DNA from: Parelaphostrongylus tenuis | Taxonomy: Eukaryota; Nematoda; Chromadorea; Rhabditida; Metastrongylidae | NCBI GenBank assembly: GCA_019055375.1 | Contig: JAHQIW010004666.1 | Location: 124,001-188,000 of the forward strand | Direction: 5' to 3' | Length of the DNA stretch: 64,000 bases | In this document: piece by piece, positions 13,401-24,500 of the stretch | Position numbering within the stretch: the stretch's first letter is position 1 | How the letters are laid out: each line of letters opens with the position of its first letter | Notes under the pieces: model-generated | The model's input: only the letters and a program-made list of their open reading frames with translations | Told to the model about the DNA's origin: nothing | Database searches by the model: none | Made by a program: the position numbers and the translations under genes

Positions 13401-13927
13401 TAATGGGATTTCGTTGTATCTACACATGACTTAATTACCCCAACAGATTGAAATAGTATTTTTGTGGAAGATATCGTTTCTTTATCAAAGGTCCGGTCGT
13501 CTTACTATGCCTCGATTGCTAAGTGTTTTCGCTGCAGATACAGCTAATCAAACGGCAACTAATGCTGTCCAGGTGAGTTGCCTACATGAGTTATGTAATC
13601 AACGTAAAAGAGATATTCCAGATATTCGGTGGAAACGGGTTCAATTGTGAATATCCAGTCGAAAAGCTGATGCGAGATGCCAAGATTTATCAGATTTATG
13701 GAGGGGACAAGCCAAGTAAAATTTTACATTCTTCAAAAAAAGAAAAAACCCGACCTTTCCAGTTTATGTAGCGCAGGATAGGCAGCTGTTTGGCGATCCT
13801 ATAAATCTAGTCACAAAACATCCAATGGAATTTCCTTTATATGAATGTTTTTTAGATCCAGCGTATCGTCATCGCTCGTATGCTCCTTGGATATTTCCAA
13901 CAAAACCAAACAACACGTGGCATTTGA
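4433..13927 (+). CDS. Medium-chain acyl-CoA dehydrogenase copy A, three frameshifts as assembled
   Basis: Predicted mitochondrial FAD enzyme that makes the first double bond of medium-chain acyl-CoAs in beta-oxidation. Exons: 4433-4509, 4595-4762, 4819-4971, 5901-5986, 6051-6124, 6244-6352, 12882-12986, 13048-13179, 13255-13350, 13491-13572, 13622-13715, 13856-13927. The family text is continuous: [11 protein letters not shown], the FAD signature [34 protein letters not shown] and [17 protein letters not shown] next to the catalytic Glu. Splice sites are mostly consensus. Removing one extra base each in exon 1 (about 4464), exon 10 (about 13521) and exon 11 (about 13700) would give 414 residues, close to human MCAD (421). 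The start follows an ATTCAG|CG acceptor, and an Arg-rich leader resembles a mitochondrial presequence. It could be a live gene with assembly indels or a young pseudogene. The large intron (6353-12881) is full of transposons. Confidence 0.75.
5107..5532. mobile_element. MITE with long terminal inverted repeats, in copy A intron 3
   Basis: The left arm contains TTGCGGTTATTTTGATATAT then ACACATTTGTTTCAAGACGG. The right arm, read in reverse complement, gives TTGCGGTTATTTCGACATAT then ACACATCTGTTTTGAGACGG. The arms also match in their outer parts (GGCGAGAAAATTCTC against GGCAAGAAATTCTC). There is no coding frame inside. A second copy is at 20257-21418. This is a nonautonomous palindromic element. 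Confidence 0.75.
6860..7815 (-). mobile_element. Mariner-like transposon remnant in copy A intron
   Basis: The minus strand carries degenerate mariner transposase N-terminal text in several frames: RWFKSIREE after a stop-interrupted VRTA (about 7500-7560), and [19 protein letters not shown], the second helix-turn-helix (about 6960-7040). Matching ends GTTGTGGGAAAAGTTCTGTC (about 6870) and, reversed, GTTGTAGAGAAAGTTCTGTA (about 7790) are the terminal inverted repeats. The catalytic DD(34)D part is missing, and a MITE is inserted in the middle. Confidence 0.7.
7125..7425. mobile_element. MITE nested inside the mariner remnant
   Basis: The terminal inverted repeats are ACATGTCATGTGGTCTG and, at the other end, CAGACCACATGACATGT. 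Further in, CTCTTGTACAGCCCGATACA pairs with TGTATCGGGCTGTACAAGAG. The core is about 265 bp between 7141 and 7405, and a weaker outer match extends it. There is no reading frame. Relatives are at 14690-15630 (split by a SINE) and 43620-43745. Confidence 0.8.
8290..9010. repeat. Dispersed noncoding repeat, also near 30.3-31.2 kb and 51.5-52.15 kb
   Basis: Blocks shared with 30.29-31.20 kb include CACACCATATCT, CCATAGATCTACGTTTCGT, GCTATAATA followed by A/T-rich text, and GATGGCCGG with CTCG-CACTA. A block near 8390 (CGGCGCTGGTCC) recurs near 51590. Divergence is high and no protein is conserved, so this is an old dispersed element. The match to the 30-kb copy may instead come from the copy A/C segmental duplication. 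Confidence 0.55.
9011..10919. other. Intronic sequence of copy A, nothing recognised
   Basis: This lies within the large copy A intron. Only short frames with stops are present. I see no family motif, RNA gene or clear inverted repeat. Confidence 0.5.
10920..11645 (+). mobile_element. Internally deleted mariner transposon
   Basis: The plus strand reads, across several frames, the N-terminal mariner helix-turn-helix text ([29 protein letters not shown]) joined directly to C-terminal transposase text ([18 protein letters not shown], then [19 protein letters not shown]). The middle, which would hold the catalytic DDD residues, is gone. The ends ACTAGAGCAAGAAACATTG (about 10926) and, reversed, ACTAGAGCAATAAACACAAA (about 11640) are terminal inverted repeats. 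It is a nonautonomous deletion derivative that could be mobilised only by another copy's transposase. Confidence 0.75.
11646..12881. other. End of the large copy A intron, nothing recognised
   Basis: No conserved reading frame or repeat was identified. The stretch ends at the TTATTTAG acceptor of the exon at 12882. Confidence 0.5.
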
Positions 13928-14689
13928 AAACATTTTTCAGATAAAAACAACATCACTTTTCTGGTTCATGTTATTATATCGTACTTCTACTCACAATAAA
14001 AGGGCTGCTAATCTTTCATAATCTTTAATTGTGATTTTATTGGGAAATGATCCGTGTAGGAAATGTCTGTGTTGTTTGAGGCAAGATACGTCTGATTGAA
14101 ATACCGAAGGGTTTTAATTACATAAAATGTAGATTAAATAAGTTTTTATATAAAAAGCTTATCATTTCTCAGTTGATTGTGAGACAAGATGTCTAAGAAT
14201 TTTACTGCATGTGCTACCTCGGAAGTGGTGTTTTCCGGATTTCGCGGAATTACTCGACAAGACGTCAGATCTGAACTTTGGTGCGCGAGCGACAGATCCA
14301 GCGTCCAGCATGTGTGGCTTATTTCGACCTTTCTAAACACTGATCACAACTAGGGACAAGAACTTTGTCATTTCACTAGATTGAACTCGCGAGAACACAT
14401 CTAGGTTGACGTCGTACTTTCTGGCATGTAAACTCGCCTGAATTTCAGTGTAGTCGTACCCAGACGTCCATGGTGGAATCCACTTGTCTTCTTTCGGGGT
14501 AGCAAAATTAGAAGAGCCCTCACTGAAAGCAAGGATTCTTATTCTCAAGCGTGTGAAAGTGGACCACTGTGATATACTTCATGTACGTATGGCAACATTG
14601 CGAGTGCCTAATTCGTGTCACTCGATGATCGACCTAGCTAAGAGCGGGTGATTCGCTTCGTTTCAAGTATCTTCTTGAGATCACGATCG
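13928..14689. other. Intergenic, 3' of acyl-CoA dehydrogenase copy A
   Basis: A/T-rich sequence follows the stop codon, with an AATAAA in the plus strand at 13995-14000 (CACAATAAAAGG) that could be the poly(A) signal of copy A. Nothing else is recognised. Confidence 0.45.
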
Positions 14690-15630
14690 AATTTCAATAT
14701 GCGTGATTATTATGTTTTGAGCCGTGTATGTGGTCTGCTTTAGGGCAATTTACAGAACGCGATACACTTGTTTCCGTCTTGACAATTTCATCAATCGGGC
14801 GGTACCCTTCGTCTTTTTTGCCAATCTTCTCGGGTGAACCCAACCCCATACTAAGAGTAGGCAACGACGAACATTTTACACGTTCCATCAAGTGAAAATA
14901 TCATTGAAAACTAGATGGTATCTTTAAAATATCATACCTTTCGTTTCAAGTGTCAAAACCGCGCTCAAATTATAACATGCCTGATAATCATTCTTTGAGT
15001 ATAACATGCCTGATATGAGCGTAGGTGGCGCAGTGATTAGAGGTGCCCTGCGTCGCACACGAGGTCACTGGTTCGATCTCGCGTTCATGGCTCACCAAGC
15101 CATCCATCCCTCCGGGGTCGGTAAATTGGTACCAGACAGGTCTCAGACTTGTCTGGGAGGATAAGCAGCACTGACTCGGATCAGCGGGAGGCCACCGCGA
15201 GTCATTGTGAAGGCCAGATGTGCATTCAATTACCTCAAAACGAAGTTGCAAATTGAAGTCGAATGCATGGCGCATCCCTCAGGGATTGCTCAACGCCGAG
15301 AGTTTTATCCTTTTAACATGCATGATAATCATTTTTTGGGTATAACATGCCTGATAATCATTTTTTGAGCCATGCATGAGGTCTGGTATACCAACGATAC
15401 CATCCAAGAGCAGTCGAGTGTACAACACTGCCCATTCAGTGATATTTTCACTTATTGGAACGTGTAAATGTTTGTCTCCACCTATTCTTTGTATATGTGA
15501 CTAAGTGCTCCGAGTGGATTGGCAAAAGACGAAGGATACCATCCGACTGATGAGACTGTCGAAGCCGAAACACGTTTATCGGGGCTTTATAAGTTGCCCT
15601 ATAACAGACCACATGTGTGGCTGAAAAATG
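14690..15630. mobile_element. MITE split by a SINE insertion
   Basis: The left part (14690-15000) and right part (15327-15630) belong to the family seen at 7125-7425. The shared blocks are GTGTATGTGGTCTG, CCAATCTTCTCG and TAAGAGTAGGCAACGACGAAC on the left, and GAAACACGTTTATCGGGGCT with ACAGACCACATGTGTGGCT on the right. A SINE at 15016-15313 with a 13-bp target duplication lies between them. The left part also has repeated CATGCCTGATAATCATT blocks. The joined element is longer than the 7.1-kb copy, so this one may be a composite. Confidence 0.65.
15016..15313 (+). mobile_element. tRNA-derived SINE, full length, 13-bp target duplication
   Basis: It begins GAGCGTAGGTGGCGCAGTG, which resembles a tRNA 5' end with a pol III A box, and has GGTTCGATCTC as a B box about 45 bases on. 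A unique body of about 220 bases ends in GAGAGTTTTATCCTTTT. The flanks TAACATGCCTGAT (15002-15014) and TAACATGCATGAT (15314-15326) are a 13-bp target-site duplication with one mismatch, which shows retroposition. The element is transcribed by pol III and needs a LINE for its movement. Confidence 0.85.
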
Positions 15631-15984
15631 AATATCGAGTATAGAGACGATTATTTATATGAATCTGAGTTTACAATGTTCCCTAATGATAAATCAATCA
15701 CCGGGCACCGAGCTTAGTGAATTATTACTTGTGACAACACGATGAAGTTGTAGGGATGGCCATTTATTTTGGTAAAAAAATATATTATTAGATAGTAAGT
15801 AGAATTATCAGTTAGGTAGCCGCCATCAACTGTAACTTTATTCGACACAAGAATGTCATCGTGTTTTCTGTGAGAAGCACTGGCCTGCAGTTCACCTGCT
15901 TATTGCCATATCTGCTAACTCGAAATTCCAGAGGGATACTTAAGCATTATGCTATTACGTACTTCCGGAAAATTTAGCACTGAA

Positions 15985-16210
15985 ATAATAAACACCAAAT
16001 TCACTCACTGGAAGTAATAAACTTGCGTAATTTCGGTATCGTTCAATTGCGCATTTTCTAGCGAAAACTCGGTGAAGCAAGCATAGGCAAGTTGTTTACC
16101 AAAATGTTCGTAAGAAAATGCGCAATTTTACAATACCAAAATTATGCAGTTTTAATCACTGCTAGTTAATAAATATGGTATCTAAGGCTCTTATACCAAA
16201 ACTCGTAGAA
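15985..16210. mobile_element. Short palindromic MITE
   Basis: The left arm TGCGTAATTTCGGTATCGTT then AATTGCGCATTTTCT is matched by the right arm AGAAAATGCGCAATTTTACA then ATACCAAAATTATGCA read in reverse complement. The same arms, with mariner-like ends, occur at 27215-27795. There is no reading frame. Confidence 0.65.
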
Positions 16211-16489
16211 CAACCAAACACCTTTCAAAATCGAACTTGTAGCGCCGTCTTTCTAGGCTTATTGATGTGAGGAATTTGCATCGTCGAATTCCATATGTTT
16301 AGTCTCACGTCCGCCTGAAGTGTGATAAGATAATGGGTAGGTGAGTGGTAGCAGTAGCCTGGCTGTTTCTTTCTGTTACCGATTCTCACATCCATCTGTT
16401 CACACCTGGGTAGCTGAAAACCCGTCCATGCACGCTTACAAACTACATTTTTCAACTTATTTTACACTTTCTACATGCATATAAAGGCG

Positions 16490-16870
16490 CGTGTAGCACA
16501 GAGGTTGTAGTTTCTGTGCGATACGCGTGGTCGTTGGTTTGACCTCGCAAACCAGTTTCATCAATCTTTCCTGATGCAGTAGAATCTTCCGGAGATGGTA
16601 AATTGATATTAGAGTTGCTGCATGATGGCTCAAATGATAATGACGAGATATGTTGGAATTTGAGCGTGGTCCTAAGAAAACAGTCGAAATGAAGGATATT
16701 GAAGTTGTCTGAAAGGATATCAGCAAATACCCCTTGATACATAGGTAGGCGGCCGCCTACAAGTCATTGTATAGGTCAGATATGCATCAAATACCTTTAC
16801 CGACACTTAATAAAGTTGAGTTCATAACGCATCCTTCAAGAATTGATCAACGCCGTATGCTTTGTCCTTT
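16490..16870 (+). mobile_element. Diverged SINE copy with an internal insertion
   Basis: This copy has a tRNA-like 5' end (GCGTGTAGCACAGAGGTTGT; B-box remnant GGTTTGACCTC) and the SINE 3' body (GTCATTGTATAGGTCAGATA; GATCAACGCCGTATGCTTTG). About 110 extra bases lie at 16620-16735 relative to other copies. Confidence 0.6.
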
Positions 16871-17246
16871 ACATGCTTATCCATACTTACAATGAGGTAT
16901 TTCTGGTGGTCTGCGGCTCTGCTTTCCACACTATACGAATGTCGTAGAATATTGGTTGAGACAATAATCCATGCAATTTGGGGTAACTGAGTAGAATGAA
17001 CGGGATTGGGCCAGCGTTTTCTTGATCACCGTGTATCGTGATACACTGCATCATTGTCTACTGTTTCATCCCTACTACAAAAAATTAAATTACAAAGTGC
17101 CATTTTTACAAGCTGTGGCAAATAGTTGAAACAAAATGGTGGCAACATTACCATTACTACAGCTAAGACGAAGTCAATGCAATCACAGTTAAGCTTCAGT
17201 ACAAGTCAGCATTTAAAATCTTGACCACGAAAAGATTTCCGGTTCA

Positions 17247-18330
17247 TTTCCGTTTGGTAGCGCAGATTTTCAAGCCTATAGCCTTCAAGCCCTATGCTCG
17301 GCAAAAAAGTTCACATGAGAGTGTTAGTAATCATTTGAAAGCTTGGATATCCAACTATCCATATACATGGTCGGTCTTTTGAAACCCTTTCAAAATGCTG
17401 GAAAATTCAAAACAAGATTATGCTTCACACGCGTAGATTTCACGGCAGACAGAGCCCTTTTTCAGAGTAATAGTGATCATTCCCTAACGTAAAATTTACC
17501 GATTCCAACGCTGAGCTTATATTCTGAAAAGGACCTTCTCTGCAACGCAGCAGATGAAATATGATTGATTCTCATGATTGATTCCCTTAGGTGAACAAGT
17601 GGTGTTTGACCAATTCACGGGCCACTGGGCGAGGCAGCAAAGTGGTCTGAAGCGATTATCGGTCCATTTTCGAGCATTACAACGTATAGGGAAAATCTCG
17701 TAGTTACTGAACGTCTTCAAGTCATTGCTGGAATCAATTGAGACGTTCTGGCCTCCTGAATTCCATCAAAGTGATCAAGATGATGATTGATTAATTCGTA
17801 TTCATGGCAAAATAAAAGAATCCAAAGTCTTTTTGTAGCACATTCTTCGGAGTTTTTTCTTTCGAAGCGGATAAACAATTCCTAATTGAATAACAAAACT
17901 CGCATTCAAATGGGACCCGGTGGAAAATCGACTGATCATCGCGATAGCCCACTTTGCCGCCACAACCAATGGCCCATGAATTGGCCAAAGACCACACTCG
18001 CGCTTGCGAATCTTATGTTATTACCCCTGCTGCATAGCAGAGAAAGTGTTTTCAGACAATAAGCACAGCGTTGGAATGAATGAAACATACGCTGTCGATG
18101 AAATACTAATAGTCTAAAGAAAGAGGCCTGTTGGGCAAAAAATATGCGCGTGTGAAACATAATCCTTTCTTGAATTTCTCAGCTTTATAAAAGGGTCCCT
18201 TCAAAAAACCAGTCAAGTAAGCGGATAGTTCGAGATTGAATCTTTCGAATGATTGCTAGCACTCTTTATGAAAAGTGTTGTCGAGCGTAGGGGATAGGCT
18301 TGAAAATCTGTGCTATCAAACGGTAAAAAA
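17247..18330. mobile_element. Foldback element FB1, about 1.1 kb
   Basis: The outer ends are TTTCCGTTTGGTAGCGCAGA and, reversed from the right, TTTACCGTTTGATAGCACAGA. Inside, the arms keep matching over about 400 bases (GTTAGTAATCATTTGAAAG; AGCCCTTTTTCAGA; GATTCCAACGCTGAGCTTAT; GGCCAATTCATGGGCC-like text). The loop is about 17.71-17.93 kb. No protein frame is conserved. It shares its arms with the elements at 20590, 25264, 41090 and 61135. Confidence 0.75.
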
Positions 18331-19442
<1,112 letters not shown>

Positions 19443-20052
19443 TAAAGGATAAAGCTCTCGGCGTCGATCAATTCCTGAATGATGCGCCTTGCATTTGTCT
19501 TAAATTTTTAACTTCGTTTGGGGCGATTGAATGCATATCCCTTTTTACAATGACTTGTGGTGACCTACCGCTGCATTGAGTTAGCACTGCTTATCATCCC
19601 AGATAGAGCGCATGTGGCGCAGTGGTTAGAGGTGCTCTGCGTCGCACACGAGGTCAATGGTTCGATCTCGCGCTCATGGCTCACCAAGCCATCCATCCCT
19701 CGGGGGTCGGTAAATTAGTACCAGACAGGTCTCAGACTTGTCTGGGAGGATAAGCAGCACTGACTCGGATCAGCGGGAGGCCATTGCGAGTCATTGTAAA
19801 GGCCAGATATGCATTCAGTCACCTCAAAACGAAGTTAGAAATTGAAGTCGAATCCATGGCGCACCCCTCAGGGATTGATCAACGCCGAGAGCTTTATCCT
19901 TTATCCTTTTATCCTCCCAGACAAGTTTGCATCTTGTGTGGGATACCAATTTACCGACCCGGAGGGATGGATGGCTTGGTGAGCCATGAGCGCGAGATCG
20001 AAGCACTGACCTCGTGTGCGATGCAGAGCACCTCTAACCACTAAGCCAGATG
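19443..20052 (-). mobile_element. SINE copy in reverse orientation, split by another SINE
   Basis: The 3' part (19443-19603; starts AAAGGATAAAGCTCTCGG) and the 5' part (19922-20052; ends ACCTCTAACCACTAAGCC, the complement of the tRNA-like head) are the two halves of one minus-strand SINE. A plus-strand SINE lies exactly between them. Confidence 0.8.
19604..19910 (+). mobile_element. tRNA-derived SINE inserted inside another SINE
   Basis: This is a full-length copy: head GAGCGCATGTGGCGCAGTGG, B box GGTTCGATCTC, tail CTTTATCCTTTATCCTTTT. The flanks ATCATCCCAGA (19593-19603) and ATCCTCCCAGA (19911-19921) are an 11-bp target duplication with one mismatch. This proves a SINE-into-SINE insertion in opposite orientation. 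Of the copies here it is the cleanest for a family consensus. Confidence 0.9.
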
Positions 20053-20256
20053 GGTTACCCTTAGTTATACTGTAGGTAATATAGGCATTTTTCTGTATTT
20101 ACGTACTTTGTACCTTTTTACGTAAAGCATAGGTTTCGTGTGTAATGATGTACTTTGCACCCTGGTACTTTGGTGCTATCACCCAACAGGGCAAGTGGAG
20201 AGCCCACTGATACGCTGAGGTGCTGGCTTTTGTCTTAGATTTTTACATCTTTGGTA

Positions 20257-21418
20257 TTGTGTTGGCGAGGAATTTTCCGGATTTTTTCGTTTTTTTTTTC
20301 AAATTATTTTCTAATATTTGAGTTTTTATCTTTACTGTCGATTAGAGCAAGTTCTTGCGGTTATTTTGATATATAGCACTTATACGTTTGTTCCAAGATA
20401 GATTTGTCCCCAAAGCTTAAGCGATGTTGGCGCTATACGAGTACTGTTTCGATTAAGTTACTATTTAGGCACCAAACCTCACTCGTATAGCAACAGCAGT
20501 GGTTGTTGCTCTCGAAACAATTCCATTTTAAAACAAATATTCAAGTGTTACATATCATAACAGCCGCATGAAGCTAGGTATCTCTCCATTATAAGGCGGC
20601 GGATTAATATTCGACCCCATTCGCTGGACAAAAAGTCTTCACAAGGGTGTTAATAGCCATTCGAAAGCTTAAATCTCCTTCTAAGGCCAGATCTGGCTGC
20701 TTTTCCAAAACACCCTTTTATAATGCTGTAGCATCTCGAGTAAAACTATGTTTCATACGCGCATATTTCTCACTGGACAGGGCCCTTTCTTCAGACTATT
20801 AGTAATCATTCCATAGCTTAACATTTACCAATTCCAGACCTGTGCTCATTTTCTGAGAAGACCGTTTCTCTGGAGTGTAGCAGAGAATATAAGATTGATT
20901 CACGTACGCGGTCATGTGTTCTTTGGCCAATTCACGGACCGTGGGGTGAGGCGTTAAGGAGGTTGGCGTAATGACCGATCGATTTTCTACATGCAAGTGC
21001 GATGTTTGTTATTCAATTGGAAATTGCTTCTCCTCTCTGGAAGAAATTCCACATCTGAACCTGCCTCTAGTATTGAAAGATTTTCTCTGCATGTTCATGA
21101 GCTTTTCGTGCTTTCAACGAAGTAATTGTTGAATTGCACAGCTGAGGTTAAAAGTAATTCTATTTTGAATTTTACCCATTTTAGAAGGGGCTTTTGAAAA
21201 AATCGACCACGTATAGCTCTAGCCAGAGATTTAAGCTTTCGATTGATAACTAACACTTTTATGAGTTCTTGTCCAACTAGTGAGGTCGAATATTCATTTG
21301 CCGCTCTATGATGGACAAGAACCAGAAGCTACCACAAGCGATGGTCGAAAGAAAACTTAAATGCCTGAATAATAATCAGTAAAAACGAAAAAGTCTGAGA
21401 TATTTCTCGCCAATGCAA
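20257..21418. mobile_element. Second copy of the 5.1-kb MITE, interrupted by FB2
   Basis: The left arm (TTGGCGAGGAATTTTCC, GTTCTTGCGGTTATTTTGAT) and the nearby right-arm part (CATATCATAACAGCCGCA at about 20550-20570) match the 5107-5532 element. The outermost right end (TCTCGCCAATGCAATGA at about 21400-21416) lies beyond a foldback element. FB2 therefore inserted into the right arm of an existing MITE. Confidence 0.7.
20590..21314. mobile_element. Foldback element FB2
   Basis: The left end (GGCGGCGGATTAATATTCGACC; the inner 20 bases suffice) pairs with the right end GGTCGAATATTCATTTGCCG. The arms include CATTCGAAAGCTTAAATCTC against GAGATTTAAGCTTTCGATTG. The left arm continues into the family text (CATATTTCTCACTGGACAGG; GGCCAATTCACGGACC). 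There is no reading frame. The element is inside the MITE at 20257-21418. Confidence 0.75.
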
Positions 21419-21498
21419 TGAATCATCGGCTTTTCAAGCGTGTAGTATCCACTCTGTTGTTGTTAATTATTGTCGGACGAGGACATTAACGCTGTCGA

Positions 21499-21508
21499 AT
21501 AATTCAGA
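21499..21508 (+). promoter_or_regulatory. Candidate trans-splice acceptor before acyl-CoA dehydrogenase copy B
   Basis: AATAATTCAG lies one base before the ATG at 21509. With no exon upstream, this is the pattern of a spliced-leader acceptor in nematodes. Confidence 0.5.
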
Positions 21509-24500
21509 ATGTTGAGAAGAGGCTCTCAAAAACTGAAAGGTTTTGTCGCCAGCGTCCAGCAAACATTCCAGACTCGGCACTCGAGTGGTGATGGTCTCAG
21601 TTTTGGTGAGTCGTATCCTGTCATTGGTGTGTACTTGATTCTATCTGACCTACCGTACCTTCTAGAATTGGCTCCGGAACAGTGGCAATTACGAGACGCT
21701 GTTCGTAAGTTCACATCAGAAGAGATCATTCCTGTCGCTGCGCAGTACGATAAAACAATGGAGTATCCATGGGATGTCATCAAGAAAGCCCATGCTTGCG
21801 GTTTTGTGAACACTGACATTCCAGAGGAATACGGTGCTTTCTTCCTTGTTAAGAGAATTTTGCCAGAAGAATATTATGGATTCAGGGGGACTTGGTATGG
21901 ATATGGTGTCAAATGCTATCATTAGCGAAGAGATTGCGTACGGTTGTTCGGGGATTGGCACAGCAATAATGGGTAACGATCTTGCCGAAACACCAGTAAT
22001 TCTTTGTGGAAGTGATGACGTTAAGAAACGATTTCTTCCTCGTATGATAGAAGAACCTCTCATAGCGGTGAGTTCACTGCACTCCAGCTCGCTAGCAATC
22101 CCAAGGATCAGTTCTGTGCTAATCTCACCTTTGATCAAATAGATAGCAAATGCTCCTGTTAGGAGTGTGTCAGCATCGTAGTGAATGTGGTGGTGGTTCA
22201 GGCGTATGCCGTCACGGAGTCGATCGCAGGTTCGGATGTGGCTGGGACGAAGACAAAATGTGAAAAGAAAGGCGATGAATACGTAATCAATGGCTCGAAA
22301 ATGTGGATAACGAATGGTGGACATGCCAATTGGTAAGTGCAATATCGCGGACTCGTTCCTTTGACTCAGGTCATTTTTTATTCCCCATTTTGTCCGTGAT
22401 ATCAATTTGAGGTTCTTCGTCTTGGCCCGCTCTGATCCAGATCCGAAAGCCCCAGCAGGAAAGGCCTTTACCGCGTTCGCAGTGGAAGGAGACTCTCCAG
22501 GCTTAATTCGTGGCAAAAAGGTATTTCGATTCCTCCTTTGCGTTCAGATCTGTTCCCTAATCCCCTGAATCCTTCAGATGAATACAGTGTTTTCTAGGAG
22601 ATAAATCTTGGCCAGCGGTGTTCGGACACCCGTGGTATCACGTTTGAAGATGTGCGTGTGCCGGCAGCCAACGTAGTTGGTGCTCCAGGTGAAGGCTTCA
22701 AGGTGATTTCCTTCAATTACTTGGTCATAAGACTCAACTTGAGCTGCAGTTGTTCCTTTCGACTCGTCTTTCCTTCACTTGTCATGCGCCGATGCTGGTC
22801 GGTTCCGCATGCGCGTTGATTCTCTCTGTACTGCTAGGGTGTTTGTGAAAGAACGTTCCCTGGTCTCTATCCGAGCGTATGCAATGGTGGGCGAGGGGTT
22901 TACTATCATGCGTTTTTCATTCAATATCTACAATAATTGAGCTCTCTGCATCGCAAATAAAATTCTCTGTGCGTGGTACCTTTCCCTGCCTTTTTTTGCT
23001 ATACTCTGTCCTTTCGTGTTTCCTTGTTTGAAATGGGTTTTTTTTTCAGGTAGCAATGAAGACATTCGACAAGACTCGTCCGCTTGTAGCAGCATTAGCG
23101 GTGGGTCTTGCAGCACGGTGTCTCGATGAAGCCACGACGTACTCCTTGGAGAGGAAGACCTTCGGTACACAAATTGCCAATGTTGGTCAACATGTGCTTT
23201 CATTCTTTACTTTTCACTTAAGATAAACTAAATAGCGATATTCGTCTTCAAAAAATGAAAGTCTTATCTAATGGTTTGTCGCCTGTCGTTAGCTGAAGCC
23301 CTCAGATGTTGAAATATTGCATGGAAAAAAGAGTATGTCGTCCTTGACAGAGTCAGTTGCGCTGTATCGATGTTTTCGTCTAGAAAGACACCAAGGGTAC
23401 CCCTATCATCGTTATCCTTCGAAAGTGTACAAGTGAGGCAACGGGTTTTCCTCAGGTCAACAGAAGCCGCCTTTTATGGCAATCCATGTTAAAAGACTTT
23501 TCGATTCAACACATTTCCCATGAAAGGGAAGTTGTGCTGGTGCAGGCATGAGTACTGTATTTGCCTTCCAGATACAGAAATATGTACTATGTAAGCTTCT
23601 TTGTCTGTGACCATTTCGTACGAAACTTCTTAAAGGTCTAGTCAACATTATAATCGACTGTTACCAGTTATTTCAGCATCAAGCCATTCAATTTATTCTC
23701 GCGGACATGGCAGCAAATGTTGAGCTTGCACGATTGATCACGTACAAAAGTGCCTGTGAGGTGAATCTCTCCTGTTGGTTATTCTAATGCTGTCTGATAA
23801 GGATTTTGAGCGTCGACAAATTCGAAAAAGACAGAGTTAGGGAACCGTTGTTTCTGCACATTTTGCTCTAACCCACAGCATGCTGTGTCTAACATGGCGC
23901 GCTGCGGGTCAGAGATGCGAGGAGGTGAGTTAGATCGTCCAGAGTTGCCAATTAGAGATGCAGAGGCCGTGAGTATACGGTCTCTAATGGGTTAAGTCAT
24001 ATATCTTCTTCGTCATACCTTCGCTCCCAAACATCCGCTTCGACTACTGATTTTTTTCGTCCCTCCCTTCTGCAGTATCAGCCATGCGTGCGTGCTAATG
24101 AAATCAATTTTCCGGTATCTTTCATTCTAAGAATAGTTTTGATGGACCCCGATTATTGATTTTGGCATACTAATGCAGTATAAAGTTTCTAACATACAAT
24201 CTAAATTGCCAGAGCTCTTACCTGTCTACATAACGTTTCCTGCGGCCGCGATCATAAAGGTGGTCTGTTCTCGTGTATGGCTTGATCATGGTTGGTGTTA
24301 CCTTTTCTTGCCAGTATGACAGATATGAGAGCGGTGGCTCAGTGGTCAGAGGTGTTCTGCAGCGCACATGATCAATCGATCGATTGTCGATAATATAATC
24401 CCGGGCCCAAGGCTTACTGAGCAATCCATCCTTCCGAGGTCGGCTAGTTGGTACTAGACTTGTCAGAGAGGAGAGCAACATCGACATGATACATAGGGCC

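Noticed and set aside
19604..19680. Possible true tRNA gene (A and B boxes)
   Set aside because: The same head begins every SINE copy, is followed by the SINE body and has no proper cloverleaf end. It is a tRNA-derived SINE promoter.
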